The notes beneath the pieces are model-generated. The model was not told the origin of the DNA. It saw only the letters and a list, made by a program, of their open reading frames with translations, and searched no databases. From assembly GCF_000349945.1 (NCBI RefSeq), contig NC_020516.1:2604001-2668000 (forward strand): DNA of 64,000 nucleotides. The letters run 5' to 3'. The position numbers and the translations under genes were made by a program. Each line of letters begins with the position of its first letter. Within the stretch, counting starts at the first letter, position 1. Below are positions 45,432-56,297 of the stretch, piece after piece. This stretch comes from Azoarcus sp. KH32C (lineage in GTDB: Bacteria > Pseudomonadota > Gammaproteobacteria > Burkholderiales > Rhodocyclaceae).

Positions 45432-45763
45432 CTTGTTGTCCTCGCGAGGAGATCGACTTCGTCGGTGATCAGGGCGATCCGCTTGCCCTTCATCTTGCCG
45501 ACGTGGGCCACGGCGGCGGCCCACTCGGGGGAACGAAGTGCCGCGTCGAGCACTTCGCGCGAGGCGAAGGTCAGCACGGCATGGCCATCCCAGGCGGGTC
45601 CTTCCGGGTGATCGTAGTCGAACGTCACCTCTCCGTGGCGGTAGGCGGCGAGTCCGGGGAGCTTCTTCGCGTAGTCCGCGTGCTCGCTGCGCCACCAGGT
45701 GGTGAATTGCTCGCGCGACCACTCGGGAGGACGGGTCGCCAGGATGACCAAGCTTGCTGACAT
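45428..45763 (-). CDS. EthD-like small dimeric alpha/beta-barrel protein
   Basis: A 111-residue protein with the ferredoxin-like plan of the EthD/ABM superfamily: SLVILATRPPEWSREQFTTW, a helix with the conserved H in WRSEHADYAKKLPGLAAYRH, a strand (DGHAVLTFASREVLDAAL) and a final helix. EthD-like proteins in catabolic clusters are isomerases or small helper enzymes. It sits between the enoyl-CoA hydratase and the SDR and overlaps the latter by four bases. Confidence 0.8.
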   Translation of the reverse strand: MSASLVILATRPPEWSREQFTTWWRSEHADYAKKLPGLAAYRHGEVTFDYDHPEGPAWDGHAVLTFASREVLDAALRSPEWAAAVAHVGKMKGKRIALITDEVDLLARTTR

Positions 45764-45784
45764 GGGTCTATTCGCCTCCGCTGC

Positions 45785-46582
45785 TTAGCGACCGGTCCAC
45801 TTCGGAGTGCGCTTCTCGAGGAAGGCACGCACGCCTTCCTTGGCGTCTTCGGAGTGGTGGACCACGTTGCAGGTCATGGTTTCGAGGGTGATCAGCGAAT
45901 TCGTGTCGGCGTCGAGGCCGCGGTTGACCGCCATCTTGGTCATCCACATGCAGAACGGGCTCTTGTCGATCAGCGGGGCGCAGAAGTCCTGGATCAGCTT
46001 GTCGAACTCGGCCTGCGGCGCCGCGGCGTTGATCAGGCCCCATTCGGCGCACTGTACGCCGGTCAGCAGCTTGCCGGTGAGCATCAGCTCCTTCGAGCGG
46101 CGCATGCCGATCATGCGCGGCAGACGGTAGATCGGGCCTGCACCGCCGAACAGCGCGCGGCGGATGTGGAAGTCGCCGATCTTGGCTTCGTTGGCGGCGA
46201 GCGCGAAGTCGCAGGAGATCATCAGCTCGAAGCCGCCGGCCACCGCGTAGCCTTCGACGGCGGCGATGGTGGGCTTCTTCATGTTGAAGATCTTGTCATA
46301 GGTGCGGGCGGAGTCGATCGCCAGTTGCAGGGAGGTGGCGGTCTCCTGCAGCACCGGGCCGACCAGCTGGTCGAGGTCGGCGCCCGAGCAGAAGGTGTTG
46401 GCGCGGCCGCGGAACACCACGGCGAGGGCTTCCTTGTCCTCGGCGGCACGGTCGACCGCCTTTTCGAGTTCCTTCAGCAGCTGCGGGCTCACGCAGTTGC
46501 GCTTGTGCGGCCGGTTGAGCCAGATCGTGGCGATGCCGTTGGGGGCAACTTCGTACTGAATGACGTCTTTTTCCAATTCCAT
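45785..46582 (-). CDS. Enoyl-CoA hydratase/isomerase family protein
   Basis: A 265-residue crotonase-fold protein. The oxyanion-hole segment FCSGADLDQLV and AAVEGYAVAGGFELMISCDF are typical. The loop that normally has the first catalytic Glu (PExxLG) reads DFHIRRALFGGAG, with His at the Glu position; the second Glu is kept in RRSKELMLTG. So it may be an isomerase, a lyase or a ring hydrolase rather than a hydratase. First gene of the leftward operon behind operator site 4. Confidence 0.88.
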   Translation of the reverse strand: MELEKDVIQYEVAPNGIATIWLNRPHKRNCVSPQLLKELEKAVDRAAEDKEALAVVFRGRANTFCSGADLDQLVGPVLQETATSLQLAIDSARTYDKIFNMKKPTIAAVEGYAVAGGFELMISCDFALAANEAKIGDFHIRRALFGGAGPIYRLPRMIGMRRSKELMLTGKLLTGVQCAEWGLINAAAPQAEFDKLIQDFCAPLIDKSPFCMWMTKMAVNRGLDADTNSLITLETMTCNVVHHSEDAKEGVRAFLEKRTPKWTGR

Positions 46583-46639
46583 GGCTAACTCCGCTCCAGA
46601 GAGATTTTTGATTCAAGCCCGGGGCATCCCCGCACTCGA

Positions 46640-46668
46640 TTTACGCACCCGACCGGTCGGTCGGTTAA
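46640..46668 (-). promoter_or_regulatory. Leftward promoter with TetR-type operator (site 4)
   Basis: Reading leftward, TTAACC (complement of 46663-46668), a spacer of 17 and CGTAAA (complement of 46640-46645). The operator CGACCGGTCGGTCG (46650-46663) fills the spacer. It faces the crotonase gene that starts at 46582 and so controls the operon that ends with the TetR gene itself. The -35 and -10 boxes are weaker than at the other sites. Confidence 0.6.
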
Positions 46669-46711
46669 GTGAAACCATACCACGGCAGTGATATTTGTCA
46701 ACGCCGCTTTT

Positions 46712-47906
46712 TCAGAAAATTTCGAACAGTCCGGCGGCGCCGATGCCACCGCCGACGCACATCGTCACGACGCCGTATTTGGCCTTGCGGCGCCGGCCTT
46801 CGAGCAGGATGTGGCCGGTCATGCGCGCGCCGGACATGCCATAAGGGTGACCCACGGCGATGGCGCCGCCGGACACGTTGAGGCGCTCGTCGGGGATGCC
46901 GAGCGTGTCGCGGCAATACAGCACTTGAGATGCGAAGGCCTCGTTGAGTTCCCACAGGTCGATGTCCTCGACCTTGAGGCCCGCCTGCGCGAGCAGCTTG
47001 GGTACGGCGAGCACGGGGCCGATGCCCATCTCCTCGGGGCTGCAGCCGGCCACCGCCATGCCGCGATAGCGCCCGAGCGGGGTGAGGCCGCGTCGCGCCG
47101 CTTCGCCCGCTTCCATCAGCACCAGCGCCGCGGCGCCGTCGGAGAGCTGGGAGGCGTTGCCGGCGGTGACGTAGCGGCCTTCCTTGAGGATCTGCCCGCC
47201 CTTGAAGACGGGCTCCAGTTTGGTGAGGTCTTCCAACGTCGTCTGCGGTCGGTTGCCTTCGTCACGGTCGAGGGTGACCGCCTCGAACACGGTGCTGCCG
47301 CTCGCCTTGTCGAAGCGCGCCATGACGGATTCCATCGGCACGATCTCGCCGTCGAAGCGCCCCTCGGCCTGGGCCTGGGCGGTGCGCTGCTGCGAGCGCA
47401 GGGCGTATTCGTCCTGGCGGTCGCGGCTGATGCCATAGCGCTGCGAGACGATCTCGGCCGTTTCGAGCATCGACATGTAGAGCGCCGGGACGCGCTCGTC
47501 GAGCACCGGGTCCTGGATGCGGAACATGTTGTAATGCTCGTTCTGCACGAGCGACACCGATTCCACGCCGCCGGCGACCGCGACGTTCATGCCGTCGACG
47601 ATGATCTGCTTGGCGGCGGTGGCAATCGCCATCAGGCCGGAGCCGCATTGACGGTCGACGGTCATGCCGGGGACGCTGACCGGCAGACCGGCGCGCAGGG
47701 CGGCCTGGCGGGCGACGTTGAAGCTCGTGGTGCCCTGCTGGATCGCGCAGCCCATTACGACGTCGTCGACGGCGTCGGATTCGACCCCGGCTCGGTCGAG
47801 GGCAGCGCGCACGACGTGGCCTGCGAGGGCCTGGCCCTGGGTGTTGTTGAAGGCACCGCGATAGGCTTTGCCGATCGGGGTGCGGGCAACGGAAACGATT
47901 ACCGCG

Positions 47907-47914
<8 letters not shown>
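46712..47914 (-). CDS. Thiolase (acetyl-CoA acyltransferase type)
   Basis: A 400-residue thiolase. The nucleophile Cys is in MTVDRQCGSGLMAIA (about residue 90), the general-base His in GGAIAVGHPYGMSGA, and the second Cys in VVTMCVGGGIG near the C-terminus. ATG 47914 gives the usual start MRDAVIVSVARTPIGKAYRG. It overlaps the end of the FadB-like gene by 8 bases. Last gene of the leftward operon from site 5. It probably splits a beta-ketoacyl-CoA formed by the upstream fusion protein. Confidence 0.92.
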
Positions 47915-49921
<2,007 letters not shown>

Positions 49922-49925
<4 letters not shown>

Positions 49926-50962
49926 GACGCGCGGTCCTGATCGATCTGCACGACCAGCCGCCCCGTGTGGGCGCCGGTGAACAGGCAGTTGAAGATGTCG
50001 GGGACGTTTTCGAAGCCGGTGCGCACGTCCAGGTCGTAGCGAAGGCGGCCGGTGCGGATCCAGGAGTCGATCTCGGTCAGCGCCGTGTCGACGCGCGCGG
50101 CGTCGCGGAGGATGTCGCTGACGAGGAAGCCCTGGATGCGGGCGGTGTTGACGACGAGGTTCCACAAGTTTCGCGGGCCAGGCACCGGTTCCGTCGCGCC
50201 GTATCGGGCGATCATGCCGCACAGCGCGACGCGGGCGTTCTTGCGCAGGTGGTTCAGCGCCGCCTCCAGGATCGCACCGCCGACGTTCTCGAAGACGACG
50301 TCGATGCCGTTCGGAAAGGCCTCGCCGAGCGCCGCGTCGAGTGCCGTGTCGCCCTTGTAGTCGATGCACACGTCGTAGCCGTAGCGTTCGGTCGCACGCC
50401 GGCATTTGTCGCTGCCGCCCGCGATGCCGATGACGCGCGAGGCGCCGGCGATACGCGCCATCTGCCCGACAAGAGAGCCGACCGCGCCGGCCGCGCCGCT
50501 CACCAGCACCGTGTCGCCGGGGCGGACGCGCGCCACGTCATGCAGACCGTAATGGGCGGTGAGGCCGATGGTGCCGAGCGCGTGCGTGTAGGTCGGCAGC
50601 GGGTGCCCGAAGTGGGTGGGCAGCGCGAAGAACTGCGCGGCGGGACCGGCGACGTAGTCGCTCCATTCGCCGAAGCCCCAGACCAGTTCGCCGACGCTGC
50701 GCGCGGGATCGCGCGATTCGACGACTTCGCCGACGACCATGCCCCGGATGACGCCGCCGACTGCCACCGGCGCCTTGTAACCGGGATCCGCATCCATGAA
50801 GTTGCGGATCGTCGGGTCCATGCACAGCAGCTTGATGCGGACCAGAAGTTCGCCGTCTGCGGGCGTCGGGATCCGCGATCTGGCGAGTTCGAGATCGACG
50901 CGGCCGACCGGACCCTGCGGACGCCGGCGCAAGAGCCACTGCCGATTGGCGGACGCGGTCAT
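49922..50962 (-). CDS. Zinc-free medium-chain dehydrogenase/reductase, CurA/PTGR-like
   Basis: A 346-residue MDR protein. It has no zinc-ligand cysteines. KLLCMDPTIRNFMDADPGYK near the start and the nucleotide-binding LVSGAAGAVGSLVGQMARIA (about residue 150-170) are typical of the NADPH-dependent curcumin/prostaglandin reductase-like group (MDR, double-bond reductases). It probably reduces an alpha,beta-double bond next to a carbonyl. Its ends overlap both neighbours by four bases (ATGA-type junctions), so the operon is tightly coupled. Confidence 0.9.
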
Positions 50963-51654
50963 TGCTGCGCTTCAATCAGCACGCCAGCCGCCATCCATGC
51001 GGCGATGCCGGCCGATGGAACGGCGCACAGGATGGCCTCGGCCATTTCCTCGTCCGTCGCGCCGACTGCGCGGGCGGCACGAATGTGGGTGGCCGCCTGG
51101 GGGCTGTAGTCGGAGGCGAGCACCGCGATCAACATCAATTCGGCGGCCTTGCGGTCGAGCTGGTTGCAGTCGATCGTGCCCTTGCGCATCAGGAAGTAGC
51201 CGTCGGCGCCCTTCGGGGCGAGGCGCAGCAGCGTCGCCAGCGCGGGCGGGACCGTGCCGAAGTAGGCCTTGAAGTTGGCTTCGGCCTCGCCCGGCGCGGC
51301 GCGGACCAATTCGGGCTTCTTCGGTGCCGGATGCTGCGCGGCAGGATAGACCTCGCGGATCGTCGCGTCGAAGGCCAGTGCCGCGCCTTCGCCGCGCAGG
51401 CTGCTGAGGAGGATCAGTGCGCTAGCGGCCTCGTTGCGGGTCAGGCCGAGGCGTGCCGCGCGTTCGAGTTCCTTGCGCGCGAGTGCCGGGTAGCGGCGGT
51501 TGCACGCGGCGGCGGCGGCAAAGAGTCCTTTCAGCTTCGCCGGGACGGCGCCATCGGTCTCGATCACTTCGCGGAAGAGGTCGTAGCCCGAAATCGTGAA
51601 GGGGGCGAGCTCCGTCAGCAGTTCCGAGTTGAACAAAGCGTTCCTGTCTCTCAC
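50959..51654 (-). CDS. Carboxymuconolactone decarboxylase (CMD/AhpD-like) family protein
   Basis: A 231-residue paralogue of the protein at 12264: two AhpD-like units, one around VPAKLKGLFAAAAACNRRYP and one around LDRKAAELMLIAVLASDYSP, and the same KGADGYFLMRKGTI/GGDAYYLMREGTI element. The redox CxxC is missing. The start is GTG 51654 with GGAG 7 bases upstream; longer in-frame starts at up to 52011 would cross the operator promoter. First gene of the leftward operon from site 5. Two CMD paralogues under the same control suggest two similar steps or a heteromer. Confidence 0.85.
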   Translation of the reverse strand: MRDRNALFNSELLTELAPFTISGYDLFREVIETDGAVPAKLKGLFAAAAACNRRYPALARKELERAARLGLTRNEAASALILLSSLRGEGAALAFDATIREVYPAAQHPAPKKPELVRAAPGEAEANFKAYFGTVPPALATLLRLAPKGADGYFLMRKGTIDCNQLDRKAAELMLIAVLASDYSPQAATHIRAARAVGATDEEMAEAILCAVPSAGIAAWMAAGVLIEAQQ

Positions 51655-51739
51655 CTTTGGTCTCCAAGAGAATTGTCTTGCGTCATCAAGTGTGCGCCCG
51701 GCGGCATCCGTCTGCGCGGTTCGCGACCATCTCGGATTA

Positions 51740-51768
51740 AGCCTACCGACCGGGCGGTCGAGTGTCAA
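51740..51768 (-). promoter_or_regulatory. Leftward promoter with TetR-type operator (site 5)
   Basis: Reading leftward, TTGACA (complement of 51763-51768), a spacer of exactly 17, then TAGGCT (complement of 51740-51745). The operator CGACCGCCCGGTCG (complement of 51747-51760) fills the spacer. It drives the CMD, MDR, FadB-like and thiolase genes. Confidence 0.72.
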
Positions 51769-51818
51769 TGGGGAAGACGTAACCGGCTGCGCGTCGGGGA
51801 TTCGGACCATTTTGTCCG

Positions 51819-51848
51819 TTGACAGCCGACCGGTCGGTCGAGTATCGT
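51819..51848 (+). promoter_or_regulatory. Rightward promoter with TetR-type operator (site 6)
   Basis: TTGACA (51819-51824) is followed by the operator CGACCGGTCGGTCG (51827-51840) and TATCGT (51843-51848; spacer 18). It drives the kinase-like gene at 52020 and the genes to 58328. Sites 5 and 6 are 67 bases apart on the same divergent region. The 51849-52019 leader shows no gene. Confidence 0.7.
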
Positions 51849-52019
51849 GAATCCAACGGTCGATTACGAACGCATTACGGCTGAATGTTGCCCTGCAAAT
51901 CGACCGCATGGACGGACGGGAGTGCGGCGCGGAAACCGGACGATGCCGGGTTCCACGGAATCCAGCAGAGATGGACGTGACGGCGCCGACGGCGCGCGCA
52001 CGACACAACAATCGGACAA

Positions 52020-53168
52020 ATGAATGCCATGGGTGAAATGACGAGCAGCTTGACGAGGGAGACGGCGGCGGCCGATAGAGCAGAGACCGCCGACGAACCC
52101 AAGGCCTACATCGGCGAAGTGGGGGAGATTCGCCAGGTCGCTCAGATCGACGAGGAGCGGCTGTGCGAATACCTCCGCGAGCACCTGCCGGGGTTTCGCG
52201 GTCCGCTGACCGTCCGGCAGTTCCAGGGTGGGCAGTCGAACCTGACCTACCTGCTCGAAACGCCGTCGCAAAACTTCGTGCTGCGCCGTCAGCCCCCCGG
52301 AGTCCTGCTGAAGTCCGCCCATGCGGTCGACCGCGAATTCCGTGTGATCCAGGCGCTGTCGCGCGTGCCGGGCTTCCCGGTGCCGGAGCCGTACGTGCTG
52401 TGCGAGGACCGCGACGTGCTGGGCAGCATGTTCTACGTGATGCGCCACGTGCCGGGGCGCATCTTCTGGAATTGCCGGATGCCCGACCTCGATCCGGCCC
52501 ACCGCGCCGCGGTGTTCGATTCGGCCAACGAGACCCTCGCGCGGCTCCACACGGTGGATTACGCCGCGCTCGGATTGTCCGACTTCGGTAGGCCGGGCAA
52601 TTACTTTGCGCGCCAGATCTCGCGCTGGTCGAAGCAATACGACCAGTCCCGCACGCAGGACATCCCGGAGATGGACAAGCTGATCGCCTGGCTGCCGGAG
52701 GCGCTGCCTGCCGATGACGGTCTGTCGTCGATCATCCATGGTGATTATTCCTTCCACAACCTGCTGATCCATCCGACCGAACCGCGCGTGGTCGGGGTCG
52801 TGGATTGGGAGCTGTCGACGCTGGGGCACCCGCTGGGGGACCTGATGTACCACGCGATGGAGTGGTACCGCCCGCCCGGGGTGGATGCGCGCGGCACGCT
52901 CGCGGACGCCGACCTCGCCGCGCTCGGCATCCCCACGCTGGAGCGCTACATCGCGCGTTACTGCGAGCGAACAGGCTTCGCGGTCGATGCGAACCATCCC
53001 TTCTACCGCGCCTTCAACCTGTTCCGCACGGCGGCAATCCTGCAGGGCATTGCGTCACGCCTGGCTTCGGGCAACGCGGCATCGGCAAATGCAGCAGAAA
53101 TCGCAGCCAACATTCGACCCCTTGCCAGTGCGGCATGGCGTTTCGCCTGCGAGGGCGGGGCGAGCTGA
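52020..53168 (+). CDS. APH-family kinase-like protein, LvaA/ACAD10-11 kinase-like
   Basis: A 382-residue protein of the aminoglycoside phosphotransferase fold. The N-lobe has QFQGGQSNLTYLLETPSQNF and VLRRQPPG (Lys-to-Arg at the usual ATP-Lys region). The C-lobe has the Brenner motif HGDYSFHNLLIHP (about residue 240) and the metal Asp in VVGVVDWELSTLGHPLGDLM. This form is the one fused to human ACAD10/11 and the one of LvaA in the Pseudomonas putida levulinate pathway, which phosphorylate 4-hydroxyacyl-CoA. It is not an antibiotic-resistance gene by context. The ATG at 52020 has no strong Shine-Dalgarno; ATG 52029 is also possible. Confidence 0.88.
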   Translation: MNAMGEMTSSLTRETAAADRAETADEPKAYIGEVGEIRQVAQIDEERLCEYLREHLPGFRGPLTVRQFQGGQSNLTYLLETPSQNFVLRRQPPGVLLKSAHAVDREFRVIQALSRVPGFPVPEPYVLCEDRDVLGSMFYVMRHVPGRIFWNCRMPDLDPAHRAAVFDSANETLARLHTVDYAALGLSDFGRPGNYFARQISRWSKQYDQSRTQDIPEMDKLIAWLPEALPADDGLSSIIHGDYSFHNLLIHPTEPRVVGVVDWELSTLGHPLGDLMYHAMEWYRPPGVDARGTLADADLAALGIPTLERYIARYCERTGFAVDANHPFYRAFNLFRTAAILQGIASRLASGNAASANAAEIAANIRPLASAAWRFACEGGAS

Positions 53169-53194
53169 GGAAAAGGAACCCAAAAGGAACCCCT

Positions 53195-54382
53195 ATGACC
53201 GATCCGCTAAGCGACGCCCGCGACAAGGCCCGACGGCTGAGGGCAGACATCCGCCGGTTTTACGCCCACGTGATGCCCGATGGGCTGAAGAGGAAGTCGC
53301 GCCTGCATCAGGTGCTGGACAAGGACGACTACGTGCGCTGGATGCGCCTGCTCAACGACCAGGGCTGGGCGATCGGCCACTGGCCGAAGGAGCATGGAGG
53401 GCAGGGCTGGTCGCTGCTCGAGCGCTTCACCTTCGAGGACGAACTCGCGCGCCTGGGTTGCCCGTGGGTGATCCCCTTCGGCGTGAAATACGTCGGGCCG
53501 GTGATCTACGCCTTCGGTAGCGAGGAGCAGAAGCGCCGTTTCCTGCCGCGCATCGCGACGACCGAGGACTTCTGGGCACAGGGCTATTCCGAACCGGGCG
53601 CCGGCTCCGATCTGGCGGCGCTGCGCACCGAGGCGATCCGGGAGGGCGACCACTACGTCGTCAACGGCCAGAAGGTGTGGACGACCTACGCGCAGTGGGC
53701 GGACTGGCTGTTCTGCCTCGTCAAGACCGCGCGCGGCGAACAGGCGCAAAAGTCGATCTCCTTCCTGCTGATCGACATGAAGAGTCCCGGCGTGACCGTG
53801 AAGCCGATCCCGACGATGGACGGCTACGTGCATGTGAACGAGGTGTGGCTGGAAAACGTCCGCGTGCCCGCCGAAAACCTCGTCGGCGCGGAAGGCGAGG
53901 GCTGGACCTACGCGAAGTACCTGCTCAAGAACGAGCGCACGGCCGGCGCGCTGCTCGGCATGGCCTGCCATGCGCTGGAACGGCTGAAGGCGCTGGCGCA
54001 GGAGAACCCGTCCGCCTCGCCCGAGCGCACCGCGGCCCGCATCGGCGAGCTGGAGCTGCGCCTGCTGGCGCTGGAAGTGGCGTCCTATCAGGCCGTCGAG
54101 TCGATGCTGCGGGGCACCGATCACGGCGGCGAGGCCTCGCTCATCAAGCTGCGCGGCACCGAGCTCTACCAGGACATCGCCGAGGCCGCGATCGACCTGC
54201 TGGGGCTCGCCGGCGTCGCGTGGGACCCGGCCGCCTTGCACGCCGCAAGCGCGCCGCCGCTGGGGCCCGAGGACGCGGGCGGTATCGTCAAGGACCACTT
54301 CTACAACCGTGCGGCGACCATCTTCGGCGGAGCGTCCGAGATCCAGCGAAACATCGTTGCCAAGGGAGTACTGGGGCTATGA
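53195..54382 (+). CDS. Acyl-CoA dehydrogenase (large partner of a pair)
   Basis: A 395-residue acyl-CoA dehydrogenase. It has the flavin loop QGYSEPGAGSDLAALRTEAI and HYVVNGQKVWTTYAQWADWL, and VPAENLVGAEGEGWTYAKYL. The C-terminal end is RAATIFGGASEIQRNIVAKG. In medium-chain enzymes the segment is IYEGTSxxxR; here Gly replaces the catalytic Glu. The next gene encodes a second, more divergent subunit and overlaps by four bases, as in the alpha2beta2 dehydrogenases of steroid side-chain degradation. ATG 53195 was chosen because the product then starts MTDPLSDARDKARRLRADIR. Confidence 0.9.
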   Translation: MTDPLSDARDKARRLRADIRRFYAHVMPDGLKRKSRLHQVLDKDDYVRWMRLLNDQGWAIGHWPKEHGGQGWSLLERFTFEDELARLGCPWVIPFGVKYVGPVIYAFGSEEQKRRFLPRIATTEDFWAQGYSEPGAGSDLAALRTEAIREGDHYVVNGQKVWTTYAQWADWLFCLVKTARGEQAQKSISFLLIDMKSPGVTVKPIPTMDGYVHVNEVWLENVRVPAENLVGAEGEGWTYAKYLLKNERTAGALLGMACHALERLKALAQENPSASPERTAARIGELELRLLALEVASYQAVESMLRGTDHGGEASLIKLRGTELYQDIAEAAIDLLGLAGVAWDPAALHAASAPPLGPEDAGGIVKDHFYNRAATIFGGASEIQRNIVAKGVLGL

Positions 54383-55509
54383 ACATGGACCTGGAAACGG
54401 CCGGGATGCTGCGCGACAGCGCGTCGCGCTATGCGGCCGACAACTACAGCTTCCTGCAGCGCCACACGGTGCTCACGGACCCGGCGGGATACAGCGAGAA
54501 GGCCTGGCGCGACTATGCCGAACTGGGCTGGCTCGCATTGCGCCTACCCGAGTCGCATGGCGGCCTGGAGGCCGACCCGCTCGCGGTCGGCGCGCTGATG
54601 GAGGTGGTGGGCAGCCGCCTGCTGATGGAGCCGGTTCTCGCGAGCGCGCTCGTCTGCACCGGGCTCCTGCGCAGCCAGGGTAGCGCCGCGCAGCAGGACG
54701 CACTGCTGCCGCTGCTCGCCGACGGCTCGGTGAAGCTCGCGTTCGCGGATGCGGAAGCGGCAGGGAGCTCGAACTGCGAGGTACGGGCCGGGCGCATCAG
54801 CGGCCGCAAGATCGCGGTGCTGCACGGTGACGTCGCCGACCGGCTGATCGTCTCAGCGGTGGATGCCGATCACGGCGGGGAGCGGCGCCTGTTCCTCGTC
54901 GATGCGCGCTCGGACGAGATTGACGCGCTGCGCTACCGCCTCGTCGACGGCCGTGGCGCGGCGAACCTGCGCTTCGCCGGCGTGCCCGCGGAGCGCCTGG
55001 TCCCGGATGACGGCATGTCCGCACAGGCAGCGGTCGCCGAGGTGCTCGACCACGCGACCGTCGCCTCCTGCGCCGAGGCGCTGGGGATCGTGCGTGCACT
55101 CGTCGCGACGACCTGCGAATACCTGAAGATACGCAAGCAGTTCGGCCGACCGATCGGCACTAACCAGGCCTTGCAGCATCGCGCGGTCGACATGTTCCTG
55201 CTGCAGGAGGAAATTGCCGCGCTCACGCGTGCGGCGCAGGAGGCACTGTCGCTGCCGGCGGCCGAACGCGCGCGCATCGTCTGCGGCGCCAAGGCCTATG
55301 TCTGCACCGCCGCGCGCCATGTCGCGAACGAGGCGGTGCAGATGCACGGCGGCCTCGGCATCACCGAGGAGCTCGACGTGAGCCACTATTTCCGGCGGCT
55401 GATGGTCAACGCCGCCCTGTTCGGCAGCCGCGACGAACACTTCGCGCGCTTCCTCGCCGCGACCGCAAACCCCAACCCGCACCCCACGCCGGAGGGCATC
55501 CCAGCATGA
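54379..55509 (+). CDS. Acyl-CoA dehydrogenase-like (small partner of a pair)
   Basis: A 376-residue divergent acyl-CoA dehydrogenase. The N-terminal part is shorter, and the flavin loop of normal enzymes is replaced by a weak segment (LAFADAEAAGSSNCEVRAGR). The C-terminal part is regular: KIRKQFGRPIGTNQALQHRA and AVQMHGGLGITEELDVSHYF. The ATG overlaps the stop of the partner (ATGA). Together they probably form a heteromeric enzyme in which one subunit binds FAD and the other gives the active-site base, by analogy to steroid ChsE/FadE pairs. Confidence 0.88.
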   Translation: MNMDLETAGMLRDSASRYAADNYSFLQRHTVLTDPAGYSEKAWRDYAELGWLALRLPESHGGLEADPLAVGALMEVVGSRLLMEPVLASALVCTGLLRSQGSAAQQDALLPLLADGSVKLAFADAEAAGSSNCEVRAGRISGRKIAVLHGDVADRLIVSAVDADHGGERRLFLVDARSDEIDALRYRLVDGRGAANLRFAGVPAERLVPDDGMSAQAAVAEVLDHATVASCAEALGIVRALVATTCEYLKIRKQFGRPIGTNQALQHRAVDMFLLQEEIAALTRAAQEALSLPAAERARIVCGAKAYVCTAARHVANEAVQMHGGLGITEELDVSHYFRRLMVNAALFGSRDEHFARFLAATANPNPHPTPEGIPA

Positions 55510-56297
55510 CCGACAGCATCGCAGCGGCCCCGACCGCGTTGTTCGACATCTCGGGCAGGATTGCCCTCGTGACCGGAGCCTTCGGCGGGCTCGGCCGCGA
55601 TTTCGCGCACGACCTCGGCCGCGCCGGCGCCACCGTCGTGCTCGCCGGGCGCCGCATCGAGCAGGGGCGCGAGGTCGCCGCACGCTTTGCCGAAGAGGGC
55701 ATCGTCGCGCATGCAGTCGCGATGGACGTCACGCGGCCGGAGAGTGTCGAGGATGCGCTCGCGAGCATCGTCGCGAGCGTCGGCGTGCCCGACATCCTGG
55801 TGAACAACGCCGGTGTTACCCAGACCAAGCCGCTACTGGACGTGGAGGAGCAGGACTGGAACGGCGTCATCGACGTTAACCTCAACGGTTCGTGGCGTGT
55901 CGCCCAGCACGTCGCGCGCGCGATGAAGGATGCCGGCAAGGCGGGCAGCATCATCAACATCTCGTCGATCCTCGGCCTGCGCGTCGCTCAGCAGCTGCCC
56001 GCGTATTCGGCGTCGAAGGCCGCGCTGATTCAGCTTACGAAGGCGATGGCGCTCGAGCTCGCGCGCTACGGCATCCGCGTCAATGCGCTGGCGCCCGGCT
56101 ACGTCGAGACGCCACTGAATGCGGACTTCTTCGGAAGTGACGCGGGCAAGGCGCTGATCAAGCGCATTCCGCTGCGGCGCCTCGGCCGCGGCGGCGAACT
56201 CACCGGCCCGCTGCTGCTGCTCGCGTCCGACGCGTCGTCGTACATGACCGGCGCGGTGCTGGTCGTCGATGGCGGGCATATGGTCAATACGCTATGA
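55506..56297 (+). CDS. Short-chain dehydrogenase/reductase
   Basis: A 263-residue SDR: LVTGAFGGLGRDFAHDLGRA near residue 20, LAGRR after strand 2 (Arg instead of Asp, so NADP may be used), VNNAGVTQTK, NISSILGLRVAQ with the catalytic Ser, and YSASK. The ATG overlaps the stop of the preceding dehydrogenase-like gene by four bases, and its end overlaps the next crotonase gene by four. So four genes (53195-57091) are coupled end to end. Confidence 0.92.
   Translation: MTDSIAAAPTALFDISGRIALVTGAFGGLGRDFAHDLGRAGATVVLAGRRIEQGREVAARFAEEGIVAHAVAMDVTRPESVEDALASIVASVGVPDILVNNAGVTQTKPLLDVEEQDWNGVIDVNLNGSWRVAQHVARAMKDAGKAGSIINISSILGLRVAQQLPAYSASKAALIQLTKAMALELARYGIRVNALAPGYVETPLNADFFGSDAGKALIKRIPLRRLGRGGELTGPLLLLASDASSYMTGAVLVVDGGHMVNTL

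Noticed and set aside
52020..53168. Aminoglycoside resistance as the role of the APH-fold gene
   Set aside because: It is in a beta-oxidation operon and resembles LvaA and the kinase part of ACAD10/11, so a CoA-ester substrate is much more likely.
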